A stretch of DNA of 64,000 nt from Pseudomonas linyingensis (GTDB lineage: Bacteria > Pseudomonadota > Gammaproteobacteria > Pseudomonadales > Pseudomonadaceae), in the NCBI RefSeq assembly GCF_900109175.1, contig NZ_FNZE01000019.1, positions 24,582 through 88,581 on the forward strand. Direction: 5' to 3'. Below are positions 44,104-55,140 of this stretch, piece by piece. The notes under the pieces are model-generated. The model was given only the letters and a program-made list of their open reading frames with translations. It did not search any database and had not been told where the DNA came from. The translations under genes were made by a program, and so were the position numbers. Each line of letters starts with the position of its first letter. Positions within the stretch are counted from its first letter, which is position 1.

Positions 44104-46260
44104 CTAGAACGCCACCTGTGCGCTGAAGTAAACCTGTCGGCGGTCGTCGTAGAGGTTTTCCCGCCAGGTCAGCGCTTCATCATCCAGCCGCTGCTGCAGC
44201 ACGCCCGCCAGCTCGAGCTCGGTACTGCCCAGGCTGAAGCGCTTGGCCAGGCGCAGGTCGAGCCGCTCGAAGCGACGCTCGTTGAGCAGGTCGGCGCCGT
44301 AATAGAAGAGCCCGCTCGACCAGCCTCGCCCCCAGTCGCGCATCCAACCGCCGGAGCCGCTGTAGCGCGCGGTCAGGCGGCGGTCGCTCTTGTGCGAGGC
44401 ATCGAAGTCGACATAGGCGTAGGTCAGGCGCAGGCGATCGCGCATGCCGAGCTGCCAGTCGATCTCGGTCTCGGCGCCGCGGAACCACATCCAGTTGCTG
44501 TTGGTGGGGCGGAAGTCCTGGACGTCCAGCGGCTCGCTGATCATGCGGTGGAGTTCGTCGTTGAACACCTTGATGTCGACGCTCAGGCCGAAATCGAAGT
44601 GGCCGTTGTAGCCGATTTCCCGCGAACGCATGATCTCCTGGTCGAGATCGCCCGGGCCGGTGGCGTAGGCAAAGCCATAGGCGGAGTCACGCCCGGCGAG
44701 GCCGGTCACATTGCTCAGCCGGTAGCGCCAGTCGACATTGTTCTCCTGCATGTCCGGCGAGCGAATGGCCTCCGAGTAGACGAAACGCAGGCCGTGGCGC
44801 GGGGTGATCAGATAGTTGAGCGCCACCCGCGGCGTCAGCGTTTCGCCGCTGAGCTTGTCGCTTTCGTACATCGCGCCCCCCTGCAGCACGATGTGCTCGG
44901 TCAGATACCACTCCAGGTGGCCGAACAGCCGGCCGATGTCGTTGCTGATGCGGCCGTTGAAGTAGGTCTGCGAGTCGCTGCGGTCGTGGCGATAGCCGAT
45001 GCCGCTGAGCAGGCGCAGGTTGTCGGTCAGGCTGAGGGTGTCCTGCACTTCCAGGTCGTAGCGGGTCTCATCGATGTCCTGGTTGGTGTCGCCGCACACC
45101 GCGTTGCGCGTCGTTGGGTCGTCGTAGAACTTGTTCATGATAGCGAAGCCCAGCACCTCTTCTTCCGCGGTGCCGGGCGGCGGAGACGGCACCCTGAAGT
45201 CGAGTTCCTCGCCGATATCGAGGTAATCCGCGACGTCCGAGGCATATTCGGGGTTCATGGCGAACAGCCGGGCCACGTCGGGATCGAAGGCCAGCGCGAC
45301 ATCGCAGGTCCGCCAGCTCTGGCGGCGCTCCCAGCGCTGCGCATACATCTGCACCTGCACGCTGTGCCCCGGGTCGAGGTCGACATTCCAGCGCAGCGAG
45401 CCGGCAAAGTCGCGTGCGGTGACATCCTTGTCGATGTCGCCCGGCTCGACAATGTTTTCCAACATCGGTTCGTCTTCGAAATCGTAGTTGCGCTGGTTGC
45501 TGCCCTCCTTGGCCGCCAGTTGCCAGTCCAGGGTCTGGCTGTCTGTCAGGCTGTGGCTGGCGCTCAGCTGCATGCGCGTGCTGCGCCGGCTGTCGCGGTA
45601 CTTCTCGCCCCAGTCGGTGTGGTGGAAGCCGTTGTCCTCCTGCCCGGACAGCGACAGGCGAAAATCACCACTGCCGGCGCGAAAGCCCTCGCTGGCGTAC
45701 CAGTCGTCGACGCCGCGCTCGCCGCGGGTGTACTTCAGGCGGGTGCCCTGACTGTCGACCGGGCGACGGCTGGTGATGCTGATCACCCCCATCAGGGCGT
45801 TGGCGCCGTAGCTGACGGTGTTGGGGCCGCGGAACACCTCGATGCGCTCGATGTCCTCGATGGCCAGCGGGATGTCGCCCCAGTCCACGGTGGCGAGACC
45901 GGGGCGATACACCGAGCGGCCGTCGACCAGCACCTGCAGACGGCGCGCCTCGGTGGCCCGGCTGCCGTGATAGTTGACCGTGGCCAGATTGCCCTTGGCG
46001 TAGCCGCTGTAGCCAACCATCATCCCCGGCACCAGACGCAGCAGCTCGGGAATATCGCGCGCGCCGCTGGCCTGGATCAGCCCCCGATCGAGCACCGTGA
46101 CACTGCCCGGTACCGCCGCCGGCGATTGTTTGAGGCGGGTGGCGGTGAGCACTTCGGGCAGTTCGTCGCTGTCCATAAACAGATCGGCGGCCCACCCGGC
46201 GGGGCTGGAGAGCAGGCATGGCAGCAACGTGAGCAGAGCGAAACGGCGGGAAGCGGGCAC
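44104..46260 (-). CDS. TonB-dependent outer membrane receptor
   Basis: 718 residues. Signal peptide of about 24 residues (PAGWAA), a plug domain at about 35-155 (LPEVLTATRLKQSPAAVPGSVTVLD; RLQVLVDGRSVY; IEDIERIEVFRGPNTVSYGANALMGVISITS) and a large beta-barrel ending in SAQVAF. The receptor takes up a large or scarce ligand using TonB energy. The ligand is unknown: no siderophore, heme or cobalamin genes are adjacent. It follows the start side of the mdc operon in divergent-free tandem order with its own upstream region, so a link to malonate is not supported. Confidence 0.88.
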   Translation of the reverse strand: MPASRRFALLTLLPCLLSSPAGWAADLFMDSDELPEVLTATRLKQSPAAVPGSVTVLDRGLIQASGARDIPELLRLVPGMMVGYSGYAKGNLATVNYHGSRATEARRLQVLVDGRSVYRPGLATVDWGDIPLAIEDIERIEVFRGPNTVSYGANALMGVISITSRRPVDSQGTRLKYTRGERGVDDWYASEGFRAGSGDFRLSLSGQEDNGFHHTDWGEKYRDSRRSTRMQLSASHSLTDSQTLDWQLAAKEGSNQRNYDFEDEPMLENIVEPGDIDKDVTARDFAGSLRWNVDLDPGHSVQVQMYAQRWERRQSWRTCDVALAFDPDVARLFAMNPEYASDVADYLDIGEELDFRVPSPPPGTAEEEVLGFAIMNKFYDDPTTRNAVCGDTNQDIDETRYDLEVQDTLSLTDNLRLLSGIGYRHDRSDSQTYFNGRISNDIGRLFGHLEWYLTEHIVLQGGAMYESDKLSGETLTPRVALNYLITPRHGLRFVYSEAIRSPDMQENNVDWRYRLSNVTGLAGRDSAYGFAYATGPGDLDQEIMRSREIGYNGHFDFGLSVDIKVFNDELHRMISEPLDVQDFRPTNSNWMWFRGAETEIDWQLGMRDRLRLTYAYVDFDASHKSDRRLTARYSGSGGWMRDWGRGWSSGLFYYGADLLNERRFERLDLRLAKRFSLGSTELELAGVLQQRLDDEALTWRENLYDDRRQVYFSAQVAF

Positions 46261-46561
46261 GGCGTGATCTTTGCGGGCGAGTCAAGGGGGCGGGGATTCT
46301 AGCCGAATGCGCCGTCCACCGTCTGTGGCGAGAAGACCATTGCAGCAAGCCCCCGGCGTCGCATGTCGCATGTGCGCGCGGCTGGCAAGGATCGGGCAGA
46401 AGCGGACGAACGGGCACGCCTACGAAAGCATGACAAATTGAGTCTGCTAACGTTACGACTAACGGAACTTCTGTAGGGCTACTTGCTGGCTGATATCGAG
46501 CCCGGCACCCTGCACTGAATAGTCATCATGGAGCCCGATTCCTGCTTTCAGGAGGTATCTC
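46261..46561. other. Intergenic region between divergent receptor and DUF2790 genes
   Basis: 301 bases containing the promoters of both genes. I found no gene or strong dyad in it. The part at 46425-46460 is AT-rich and is a likely promoter area for the small secreted protein. Confidence 0.4.
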
Positions 46562-46891
46562 ATGAAGATTCTGAATAGACGGCCAGTGCAGCTGTGCTGT
46601 GCCATAGCCATGATTTCAGCTGTTTCAGCTGTATCCGTGGTCACCGCCGAAACCGACCCTGCGCCCCCGCTGGTCGTGATGAAGGGGGTCAAGGACGTGC
46701 AAACACCTGAATTCAAAGAGTATCAATACGGAATGCCCTTGGACATTTCAAAAGTGGTCAAGATGGAGTACTTCCCTCCTGAAGAGAAGTTCTGCGGAGT
46801 CATTCCAGCAGCCATGACCTATGAGGACTCCAAGGGAGTAAAACATGGACTTGTTTACCTGTATCCGGAGACTTCCGGGTGCACCAATTAA
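46562..46891 (+). CDS. DUF2790 family small secreted protein
   Basis: 109 residues. The Sec signal peptide is about residues 1-29 (ending VTAE). The mature part has the DUF2790 pattern YGMPLDISKVVKMEYFPPEEKFCGVIPAAMTYEDSKGVKHGLVYL and two cysteines, near residues 78 and 107, that could form a disulfide in the periplasm. The family is common in Pseudomonas, often in several copies per genome, and has no established function. A strong ribosome site (AGGAGG) precedes the ATG. Confidence 0.85.
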   Translation: MKILNRRPVQLCCAIAMISAVSAVSVVTAETDPAPPLVVMKGVKDVQTPEFKEYQYGMPLDISKVVKMEYFPPEEKFCGVIPAAMTYEDSKGVKHGLVYLYPETSGCTN

Positions 46892-47440
46892 TGACCCTTA
46901 CACAGACCGGTTGACTACTCTGGGCTGACTTCTGCCCTTCGCGACACGGGCGAAAACAGCTGCAACCGAGCTGTGAACGCATACCAACGACCGGCGCAGC
47001 TGCGGCTGCCCCGGTCGGTAGTGAGTGAGTCAGCCCCCTCCCCTCAACGTCCCCTTCAGCACCTTGTTCGATGTATTCATCGGCAGCGAATCGAAGAAGC
47101 GTACCAACCGCAGCCCCGCCTTGTAGTTTGTAGTTGGCCATGCGCTCGTCGGACACGCCGCTCACCACAACCTGTGGCGATGGGCGCGGTACTCAATACC
47201 CTGCCCGAGTACCAACGCCCCCGAATGGAGGATGCGAAGGGAATGGGCAAGAGCTACGCCGTGCGGATCACAGCTTTGGCGAGTAAAAGCGATGTGATGG
47301 AGAGGTTCGATCCAGTAGGGCATGCTGGACCGGATGACCATGGGGGCGACAAACGTCGCTCGAGGCAACCAATCTCAATTGGCAACCAATTGGTAGCCAG
47401 GCCGGTTATTTTTTGACCATAGCAAACACAACAGGCATAA
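46892..47440. other. Gene-poor stretch with decayed coding DNA
   Basis: About 550 bases with no intact gene. The only recognisable content is the acyl-CoA ligase debris at 47030-47165 and a short ligase-like string near 47183. The palindromic text CCAATCTCAATTGGCAACCAATTGG lies at 47369-47393 and has no evident role. Confidence 0.5.
47030..47165 (-). pseudogene. Remnant of an acyl-CoA synthetase C-terminus
   Basis: On the minus strand the frame first reads ERMANYK; after a one-base shift it reads LRLVRFFDSLPMNTSNKVLKG and stops at 47030-47032. This is the signature end of AMP-forming acyl-CoA ligases (NSNKVLK/ SGKVLK motif with the catalytic Lys). About 45 residues are left, broken by a frameshift. 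On the plus strand, just beyond (near 47183), MGAVLNTL resembles the N-terminal half of the same family, which suggests a rearranged, decaying gene. No intact copy is nearby. Confidence 0.55.
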
Positions 47441-47475
47441 AAAAAGCCCAAGCACTGTAAGTGCTTGGGCTTTTT
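47441..47475 (-). terminator. Rho-independent terminator after tRNA-Pro
   Basis: AAAAAGCCCAAGCAC-N5-GTGCTTGGGCTTTTT, perfect 15-base arms with T tracts on both strands, 10 bases beyond the tRNA end. It ends the tRNA transcript and would also stop transcription from the other side. Confidence 0.92.
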
Positions 47476-47484
47476 AGGGTATTT

Positions 47485-47561
47485 TGGTCGGGACGGAGTG
47501 ATTCGAACACTCGACCCCTTGCACCCCATGCAAGTGCGCTACCGGGCTGCGCTACGCCCCG
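47485..47561 (-). tRNA. tRNA-Pro (anticodon GGG)
   Basis: 77 bases including an encoded CCA end. The anticodon stem CTTGC/GCAAG encloses the loop ATGGGGT, giving anticodon GGG. The T arm has GTTCGAATC, and the acceptor stem CGGGGCG pairs with CGTCCCG with one wobble. It resembles E. coli proL. The position after ihfA and the MerR gene is conserved in pseudomonads. Confidence 0.95.
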
Positions 47562-47635
47562 ACATGTTTCCAAACATCTGGAAACGAAGTGGACTATACA
47601 CTAAGCTTCTGAATTGTGGAAGTTTTTTTGGAGAT

Positions 47636-48004
47636 TCACAGTGGTCTGCGGAGGACCCGCAGCACATCCTCCAGCTCGACAATCATTTGCCTGATCAGTT
47701 GGCGGTACGGGGTGCTGTCATCCCGCACATCCTCGCTGGACAGCCGCTGACGCGCACCACCGATGGTGAAACCCTGCTCGTAGAGGAGTGCCCGGATCTG
47801 GCGGATCATCAGCACATCCTGCTGCTGATAGTAGCGGCGATTACCCGCGCGCTTGACCGGATTGAGCTGAGGAAACTCCTGCTCCCAGTAGCGCAGCACA
47901 TGCGGCTTGACCGAACACAGCTCGCTCACTTCACCAATGGTGAAATAGCGTCTACCGGGAATCGGTGGCAGCTCGTCGTTATGGCTTGGATTCAGGTTCG
48001 ACAT
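47636..48004 (-). CDS. MerR-family regulator linked to ihfA
   Basis: 122 residues. The N-terminal MerR helix-turn-helix is [41 protein letters not shown] (residues 19-59), followed by [19 protein letters not shown] and a short coiled tail. There is no cysteine metal-binding motif at the end, so it is not a metal sensor of the MerR or CueR kind. This gene always follows ihfA in Pseudomonas; its target is not established. Its start lies 26 bases inside the end of ihfA. Confidence 0.88.
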   Translation of the reverse strand: MSNLNPSHNDELPPIPGRRYFTIGEVSELCSVKPHVLRYWEQEFPQLNPVKRAGNRRYYQQQDVLMIRQIRALLYEQGFTIGGARQRLSSEDVRDDSTPYRQLIRQMIVELEDVLRVLRRPL

Positions 48005-48287
48005 GGGCCTCGACTCGCGCCTTGAGCTTCTGCCCAGGTCGGAAGGTCACCACGCGACGAGCGGTGATGGGGATTTCCTCGCCCGTCTTGGGATTGCGTC
48101 CCGGCCGCTGGCGCTTGTCGCGCAGGTCGAAGTTGCCGAAACCGGACAACTTGACCTGCTCGTTGTGCTCCAACGCCTGACGAATTTCCTCGAAGAACAG
48201 CTCGACCAGCTCCTTGGCTTCACGCTTGTTCAGGCCCAACTCCTCATGGAGGCGTTCGGCGATCTCGGCTTTCGTCAGGGCCTTCAT
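47979..48287 (-). CDS. ihfA: Integration host factor alpha subunit
   Basis: 102 residues. It bends DNA as a heterodimer with IHF-beta. The family sequence is clear: [65 protein letters not shown] (beta arm with the intercalating Pro) and [17 protein letters not shown]. It follows pheT by three bases in the usual pheST-ihfA order. Confidence 0.95.
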   Translation of the reverse strand: MKALTKAEIAERLHEELGLNKREAKELVELFFEEIRQALEHNEQVKLSGFGNFDLRDKRQRPGRNPKTGEEIPITARRVVTFRPGQKLKARVEAHVEPESKP

Positions 48288-48290
48288 ACG

Positions 48291-50669
48291 CTACTTCCTT
48301 AACGTGGCTTGGAACCTTTCTCCCAGTGAAGCAATGATTCTTTGCAGGTTTTCATTGACTTCTTCATCGTTAAGAGTGCGCGATGGATGCTGCCAGGTCA
48401 AGCCGACTGCCAGACTTTTGCTAAGCGGATCAATACCTTTGCCCTGATAGACGTCGAACAGCCTCAGGTCGGTGAGGTATTCGCCCGCCTGGGCGCGAAT
48501 CTCGGCCAGCATGCTTTCGGCCGACACCTCGCGACTCACCAGCAGCGCCAAGTCACGGCGCACTTCGGGGAAGCGCGACAACTCGCGAAACTGCGGTAGA
48601 CGACCGGCAGCGACTTCGGCCAGCACCAGCTCGAAGAGGAACACCGGCTGATCCAGACCCAGGGTCTTGGCCAGCTCCGGATGCAGCGCCCCCATGAAGC
48701 CGACCAGCTGGCCGTCGCGCTCGATGCGCGCGGTCTGTCCCGGATGCAGAGCCGGGTGCTCGCCCGGAACGAAACTGAAGGCGGCGCCGGCACCGGCGTA
48801 GTTCAGCAGCGCCTCGACATCAGCTTTAAGGTCGTAGAAGTCCACGGCTTCGCGACCGTTGGCCCAGGCTTCCGGCAGACGGCTACCACAGAGTACGCCG
48901 GCGAGCATGGCTTCCTGCTTGAGCTCGTCGAGCTGGCCGACGAAGCGCAGGCCGGACTCGAACAGGCGTACACGAGCCTGCTGGCGGTTGAGGTTGTGCT
49001 GCAACGCCTTGACCAGTCCCGGCCACAGCGAGGCGCGCATGGCGGCCAAGTCGGCGGAGATCGGGTTGGCCAGGGTCAGCGGCTGCACGCCCGGGTGGAA
49101 CAGCTCGAACCACTTGGGATCGATGAAGCTGAAGGTGATAGCTTCCTGGTAGCCACGGGCGACCAGCAGACGGCGCAGCTGGCCGAGCTCGGCGCGCGCC
49201 TCGCTCTGCGGCTGCGGCGCCAGGCGGGCCTGCGGGTAGCGCACCGGCAGACGGTTGTAGCCGTACAGACGGGCCAGCTCCTCGATCAGGTCCACCTCGA
49301 TGGACAGGTCGAAGCGGTGGCTGGGGATTTCCACCTGCCACTGCCCTGCCCCATTGGCAGCGACCTTGAGGCCCAACGCGACGAGCAGACGCTCGACTTC
49401 GGCAGCCGGCAGCTCGAGACCGAGCATCTGCTCGATGCGCTCGGCACGCAGGGTGACGGGAGCTAGCCGCGGCAGATCGGCGGCGCTGACCGCCTCGACG
49501 ATCGGACCCGGCTCGCCGCCGACAATTTCCAGCAGCAGCGCGGTGGCGCGCTCCATGGCCTCGCGGGCCAGCTGCGAGTCGACGCCACGTTCGAAACGGT
49601 GCGAGGCATCGGTGTGCAGGCCGTACGAGCGGGCCTTGCCGGCGATGGCGATGGTGTCGAAGAAGGCGCTCTCGAGGAACAGGTCGCGGGTGTTGGCGGC
49701 GACGCCACTGTGCTCGCCCCCCATCACACCGGCGATAGCCAGGGCGCGCTCGTGGTCGGCGATCACCAGGGTGTCGGGGCGCAGGGTCACTTCCTGGCCG
49801 TCCAGCAGCACCAGCTTCTCGCCAGCCTCCGCCATGCGCACGCGGATGCCGCCCTTGATCTCGGCAAGATCGAAGGCATGCATCGGCTGGCCCAGCTCAA
49901 GCATCACGTAGTTGGTCACGTCGACTGCCGGGTCGATGGCGCGCACGTCGGAACGGCGCAGACGCTCGACCATCCACAGCGGAGTCGGGCGCGACAGGTC
50001 GACGTTGCGGATCACCCGGCCGAGGTAGCGCGGGCAGGCCTGGCTGGCCAGCACTTCGACGTTGCGCACTTCGTCATGCACCGCCGCTACCGCGGCAATG
50101 ACCGGGCGGGTCACCGGAGCATCGTACAGAGCACCAACTTCACGGGCCAGACCGACAACCGACAGGCAGTCGCCGCGGTTGGGGGTCAGGTCGACCTCGA
50201 TGCTGGCATCGTCGAGGTTGAGGTAGCTGCGAATGTCCTCGCCCACCGGCGCATCGGCGGCCAGCTCGAGCAGGCCGTCGTTTTCTTCGCTGATCTGCAG
50301 TTCGGCGGCCGAGCAGAGCATGCCGAAGGACTCGACGCCGCGCAGCTTGGCCTTCTTGATCTTGAAGTCCTCGCCCAGCACCGCGCCGATCATGGCGAAG
50401 GGGATCCTGATACCCGGGCGGGCATTGGGCGCACCGCAGACCACCTGGAAGGTTTCGCTGCCGTTGCTCACCTGGCAGACGCGCAGCTTGTCGGCGTCCG
50501 GGTGCTGCTCGGTGGCAAGGATCTCGCCGACCACCACGCCTCTGAATGCGCCGGCTGCCGGGGTGACGCTGTCCACCTCGAGGCCGGCCATGGACAGGCG
50601 GGCCACCAGTTCATCGCGCGCAACCTGCGGGTTAACCCAGGTACGCAGCCATTGTTCGCTGAATTTCAT
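48291..50669 (-). CDS. pheT: Phenylalanyl-tRNA synthetase beta subunit
   Basis: 792 residues. Domain order: EMAP-like tRNA-binding domain (about 40-150, VVVGEILATEQHPDADKLRVCQVS), B3/B4 editing domain (200-390), B5 domain (400-475), catalytic-like core (480-690) and a C-terminal ferredoxin-fold anticodon-binding domain (FPEVRRDLALLV ... TLNDEEVN). It joins with PheS as an alpha2-beta2 enzyme charging tRNA-Phe, and its editing domain removes Tyr-tRNA-Phe. It follows pheS by 33 bases. Confidence 0.96.
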   Translation of the reverse strand: MKFSEQWLRTWVNPQVARDELVARLSMAGLEVDSVTPAAGAFRGVVVGEILATEQHPDADKLRVCQVSNGSETFQVVCGAPNARPGIRIPFAMIGAVLGEDFKIKKAKLRGVESFGMLCSAAELQISEENDGLLELAADAPVGEDIRSYLNLDDASIEVDLTPNRGDCLSVVGLAREVGALYDAPVTRPVIAAVAAVHDEVRNVEVLASQACPRYLGRVIRNVDLSRPTPLWMVERLRRSDVRAIDPAVDVTNYVMLELGQPMHAFDLAEIKGGIRVRMAEAGEKLVLLDGQEVTLRPDTLVIADHERALAIAGVMGGEHSGVAANTRDLFLESAFFDTIAIAGKARSYGLHTDASHRFERGVDSQLAREAMERATALLLEIVGGEPGPIVEAVSAADLPRLAPVTLRAERIEQMLGLELPAAEVERLLVALGLKVAANGAGQWQVEIPSHRFDLSIEVDLIEELARLYGYNRLPVRYPQARLAPQPQSEARAELGQLRRLLVARGYQEAITFSFIDPKWFELFHPGVQPLTLANPISADLAAMRASLWPGLVKALQHNLNRQQARVRLFESGLRFVGQLDELKQEAMLAGVLCGSRLPEAWANGREAVDFYDLKADVEALLNYAGAGAAFSFVPGEHPALHPGQTARIERDGQLVGFMGALHPELAKTLGLDQPVFLFELVLAEVAAGRLPQFRELSRFPEVRRDLALLVSREVSAESMLAEIRAQAGEYLTDLRLFDVYQGKGIDPLSKSLAVGLTWQHPSRTLNDEEVNENLQRIIASLGERFQATLRK

Positions 50670-50702
50670 TCTGTTCTCCTGAAATCTCGTTGACCGGTCG
50701 AC

Positions 50703-51772
<1,070 letters not shown>

Positions 51773-51816
51773 GGTGACGTTGCCCGGACCAGAAGGTCCG
51801 ATGATTGTCGTGGGGC

Positions 51817-52173
51817 TTAGGCCAGAACGGCTTTGGCTTTCTCGACAATCGCAGCAAACGCCGCTTTTTCGTTCACTGCCAGATCGGCCAGAACCTTGCG
51901 GTCGATCTCGATGGAGGCCTTCTTCAGACCCGCGATCAGACGGCTGTAGGACAGACCGTTGACGCGCGCACCCGCATTGATACGGGCGATCCACAGAGCG
52001 CGGAACTGACGCTTCTTCTGACGGCGGTCGCGGTAGGCGTACTGGCCTGCCTTGATTACCGCCTGCTTGGCAACGCGGAACACGCGCGAGCGTGCACCGT
52101 AGTAGCCTTTGGCGAGCTTCAGAATCTTCTTGTGACGACGACGGGCGATGACGCCACGCTTAACACGAGCCAT
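51817..52173 (-). CDS. rplT: 50S ribosomal protein L20
   Basis: 118 residues. The sequence [55 protein letters not shown] is unmistakable L20. It binds 23S rRNA early in 50S assembly and in enterobacteria represses its own operon. It lies between rpmI (29 bases upstream) and the pheS attenuator. Confidence 0.97.
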   Translation of the reverse strand: MARVKRGVIARRRHKKILKLAKGYYGARSRVFRVAKQAVIKAGQYAYRDRRQKKRQFRALWIARINAGARVNGLSYSRLIAGLKKASIEIDRKVLADLAVNEKAAFAAIVEKAKAVLA

Positions 52174-52202
52174 GTTGTAACCTCTTGATTATCTTGACCA
52201 GA

Positions 52203-52397
52203 TCAACGAACGCGCAGCATGCGCTCTACTTTGGCAACGTCGGATGCATGCATCAGCGAGGTGCCGCGCAGCTGACGCTTACGCTTGGTAGTCATCTTGG
52301 TCAGGATGTGGCTCTTGAAAGCGTGCTTGTGCTTGAAGCCGTTTGCAGTCGGCTTGAAGCGCTTCTTGGCACCGCTCTTGGTTTTCATCTTTGGCAT
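52203..52397 (-). CDS. rpmI: 50S ribosomal protein L35
   Basis: 64 residues, beginning [32 protein letters not shown], the typical L35 sequence. The start is at 52397; an upstream ATG in the same frame would add residues not seen in the family. It is part of infC-rpmI-rplT. Confidence 0.96.
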   Translation of the reverse strand: MPKMKTKSGAKKRFKPTANGFKHKHAFKSHILTKMTTKRKRQLRGTSLMHASDVAKVERMLRVR

Positions 52398-52457
52398 GTT
52401 TAGTACTCCGCATTCAGTGATTACGCATAACCGCAAGGCCTGCCAGTGCCCTGGTGG

Positions 52458-52991
52458 TTACTTTCTCTTTTTCGGGGCGATGACCATGATCAGCTGGCGT
52501 CCTTCCATCTTCGGATGCTGCTCAACGGAGCCGTATTCGGCGAGGTCGTTTTCGACCCGCTTCAACAGCTCCATGCCCAGCTCCTGGTGGGCCATCTCAC
52601 GACCACGGAATCGAAGCGATACCTTGGCCCTGTCCCCGTCGACAAGGAAACGTACCAGGTTGCGTAGTTTTACCTGGTAATCCCCTTCTTCCGTCCCTGG
52701 ACGAAACTTTACTTCTTTAACCTGCGACTGCTTCTGGTTCTTCTTCGCCTCGGCAGCCTGCTTCTTCTTCTCGAACAGGTGCTTGCCGTAGTCCATGATC
52801 CGACATACCGGCGGAACCGCATCAGCAACAATCTCAACCAGATCGAGCTTGGCCTCTTCAGCGGCCTGGATGGCTTCGGCAATGGAAACCACACCAACCT
52901 GCTGGCCATCAGCGCCGATCAGGCGAACCTCGCGGGCCGTGATGTTTTCATTGATCGGCGGACGGGCCTGTACTCGCCTGTCTTGTCTCAT
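52458..52991 (-). CDS. infC: Translation initiation factor IF-3
   Basis: 177 residues. The N-domain ([31 protein letters not shown] ... [19 protein letters not shown]) is joined by a Lys-rich linker to the C-domain ([26 protein letters not shown] ... [15 protein letters not shown]). It keeps 30S subunits free and checks the start codon. IF-3 genes usually start with a rare AUU for self-control. Here an ATT with GGAG at good spacing lies 13 bases upstream but is one base out of frame, and an in-frame TAA sits upstream, so the ATG at 52991 is the only usable canonical start. Confidence 0.95.
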   Translation of the reverse strand: MRQDRRVQARPPINENITAREVRLIGADGQQVGVVSIAEAIQAAEEAKLDLVEIVADAVPPVCRIMDYGKHLFEKKKQAAEAKKNQKQSQVKEVKFRPGTEEGDYQVKLRNLVRFLVDGDRAKVSLRFRGREMAHQELGMELLKRVENDLAEYGSVEQHPKMEGRQLIMVIAPKKRK

Positions 52992-53024
52992 GTCGCGCTG
53001 CTTAATAGTGATTACTCCGTTCTG

Positions 53025-54935
53025 TTACCGACCACGCCGGGAAACGGCCTGGACCAGCAGATCCTGGAACTCGCTGACGGTCATCGAGCCCAGATCCTGA
53101 CCGTCGCGCGTACGCACGGCGACGGTTTGCGATTCGACTTCGCGATCCCCAATAACCAGCAGATAGGGAACCTTGAGCAAAGTATGCTCACGGATTTTAA
53201 AGCCGATCTTCTCGTTTCTCAAGTCGGCTTTGGCACGATAGCCGTTTTCTTCCAGCTCTTTGGCCACCTGCGCGGCAAATTCGCCCTGCTTGTCGGTGAT
53301 ATTCAGCACCACCGCCTGGGTCGGCGCTAGCCAGGCCGGGAAGGAACCCTCGTAGTGCTCGATGAGGATCCCGATGAAACGCTCGAAGGAACCGAGCACG
53401 GCACGGTGCAGCATCACCGGGTGCTTGCGGCTATTATCCTCACTGACGTACTCGGCCCCGAGGCGGATCGGCAGATTGAAGTCGAGCTGCAGGGTACCGC
53501 ACTGCCAGACCCGCCCCAGGCAATCCTTCAGCGAGAACTCGATCTTCGGACCGTAGAAGGCGCCCTCGCCCGGCTGCAGCTCCCACGGCAGGCCAGCGTT
53601 GTCCAACGCGGACTGCAGGGCAGCCTCGGCGCGATCCCACAGGTCATCGGAGCCGACGCGCTTCTCCGGACGGGTCGACAGCTTGAGCTGGATGTCCTTG
53701 AAGCCGAAGTCGGAGTACACATCCAGGGTCAGTTTGATGAAGGCCGCAGCCTCATCCTGCATCTGCCCCTCGGTGCAGAAGATGTGCGCGTCGTCCTGCA
53801 CGAAGCCGCGCACGCGCATGATGCCGTGCAGCGAGCCGGACGGCTCGTTGCGGTGACAGGCACCGAACTCAGCCAGACGCAGCGGCAGTTCACGGTAGCT
53901 CTTCAGCCCCTGATTGAACACCTGCACGTGGCACGGGCAGTTCATCGGCTTGACCGCGTAGTCACGGCTTTCCGACTCGGTGGTGAACATCAGGTCGCCG
54001 TAGTTGGCCCAGTGACCGGACTTCTCCCACAGCACGCGATCGACCACCTGCGGCGTCTTGATTTCCAGGTAGCCGTTCTGGCGCTGGATACGGCGCATGT
54101 ACTGCTCGAGCACCTGGTACAGGGTCCAGCCATTGGGGTGCCAGAACACCATGCCGGGCGCTTCTTCCTGGGTGTGGAACAGATCCAGGCGCTTGCCAAT
54201 CTTGCGGTGATCGCGCTTTTCCGCCTCTTCCAGACGATGCAGGTGATCCTTGAGGTCCTGTTTGTTGCCCCAGCAGGTGCCGTAGATGCGCTGCAGCATC
54301 TTGTTCTTCGAGTCGCCACGCCAGTAGGCACCGGCCACCTTCATCAGCTTGAAGGCCTGCAGCTTGCCGGTCGAGGGCACGTGCGGGCCACGGCACAGGT
54401 CGATGAAGCCACCCTGCCGGTAGAAGGACAGCTGCTGATCACCAGGAATCGCCTCGATGATCTCGACCTTGTACTTCTCACCCAGCCTGTCGAAGAAGGC
54501 CACCGCCTCTTCGCGCGACATCAGCGAGCGACTGACCTGATGGTCGGCCTTGGCCAGCTCGTACATCTTCGCCTCGATCCTCTCGAGATCCTCACTGGTG
54601 AAGGGACGCTCGCAATCGAAGTCGTAATAGAAGCCGTCGTTGATGACCGGGCCGATGGTGACCTGGGTACCGGGGAACAGCTCCTGCACGGCCATGGCCA
54701 TCAGATGGGCACAGGAGTGGCGCAGCACCTCGACACCCTCCGCATCCCGCGCAGTGATGATCGACAGCGCGGCATCCTCCTCGATGACGTACGAGGTGTC
54801 CACCAGTTGACCGTCGACCTTGCCGGCCAGCGCGGCCTTGGCCAGACCGGCACCGATGGATTGCGCAACCTCGGCCACACTGACCGGTTGCTCGAATGAA
54901 CGCTGACTGCCGTCGGGAAGAGTAACGATGGGCAT
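53025..54935 (-). CDS. thrS: Threonyl-tRNA synthetase
   Basis: 636 residues. TGS domain (1-62), second N-terminal editing domain (about 65-225) with the metal-type motif [12 protein letters not shown] and later [16 protein letters not shown], then the class II core (motif 2 [21 protein letters not shown]; motif 3 near [21 protein letters not shown]) with zinc ligands in NCPCHVQ, and the anticodon-binding domain. The start at 54935 has GAGAGGAGG just upstream. The stop is 34 bases from the infC start. Confidence 0.96.
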   Translation of the reverse strand: MPIVTLPDGSQRSFEQPVSVAEVAQSIGAGLAKAALAGKVDGQLVDTSYVIEEDAALSIITARDAEGVEVLRHSCAHLMAMAVQELFPGTQVTIGPVINDGFYYDFDCERPFTSEDLERIEAKMYELAKADHQVSRSLMSREEAVAFFDRLGEKYKVEIIEAIPGDQQLSFYRQGGFIDLCRGPHVPSTGKLQAFKLMKVAGAYWRGDSKNKMLQRIYGTCWGNKQDLKDHLHRLEEAEKRDHRKIGKRLDLFHTQEEAPGMVFWHPNGWTLYQVLEQYMRRIQRQNGYLEIKTPQVVDRVLWEKSGHWANYGDLMFTTESESRDYAVKPMNCPCHVQVFNQGLKSYRELPLRLAEFGACHRNEPSGSLHGIMRVRGFVQDDAHIFCTEGQMQDEAAAFIKLTLDVYSDFGFKDIQLKLSTRPEKRVGSDDLWDRAEAALQSALDNAGLPWELQPGEGAFYGPKIEFSLKDCLGRVWQCGTLQLDFNLPIRLGAEYVSEDNSRKHPVMLHRAVLGSFERFIGILIEHYEGSFPAWLAPTQAVVLNITDKQGEFAAQVAKELEENGYRAKADLRNEKIGFKIREHTLLKVPYLLVIGDREVESQTVAVRTRDGQDLGSMTVSEFQDLLVQAVSRRGR

Positions 54936-55140
54936 GGCGCCTCCTCTCTCAGTGGTGACCCCTACCAAAGGCCACGTGGGGTGGGATGAGCCAGTAAACG
55001 GCGCCCGGCGGGAAAACTGCCTTACGATGGCAGGACCGATTCGGCCTTCCCGGCACACAGGCGGAGATCACTGGAAAATAAGCCCGCCATCGTTTCAGAA
55101 AACCCCGCCCGGCGCAAGGCAAAGCGCCCGCACGCGCAAC
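54936..55140. promoter_or_regulatory. thrS upstream region
   Basis: 205 bases between thrS and the end of the next minus-strand gene. It should hold the promoter of the thrS-infC-rpmI-rplT unit. No T-box or clear hairpin leader was seen. Confidence 0.4.

Noticed and set aside
44392..46302. 636-codon open frame antisense to the TonB receptor
   Set aside because: Shadow of codon bias in the receptor gene; no domain.
46973..47416. 147-codon open frame in the gene-poor stretch
   Set aside because: No ribosome site and no overall similarity; it runs across the acyl-CoA ligase debris in the wrong strand or frame.
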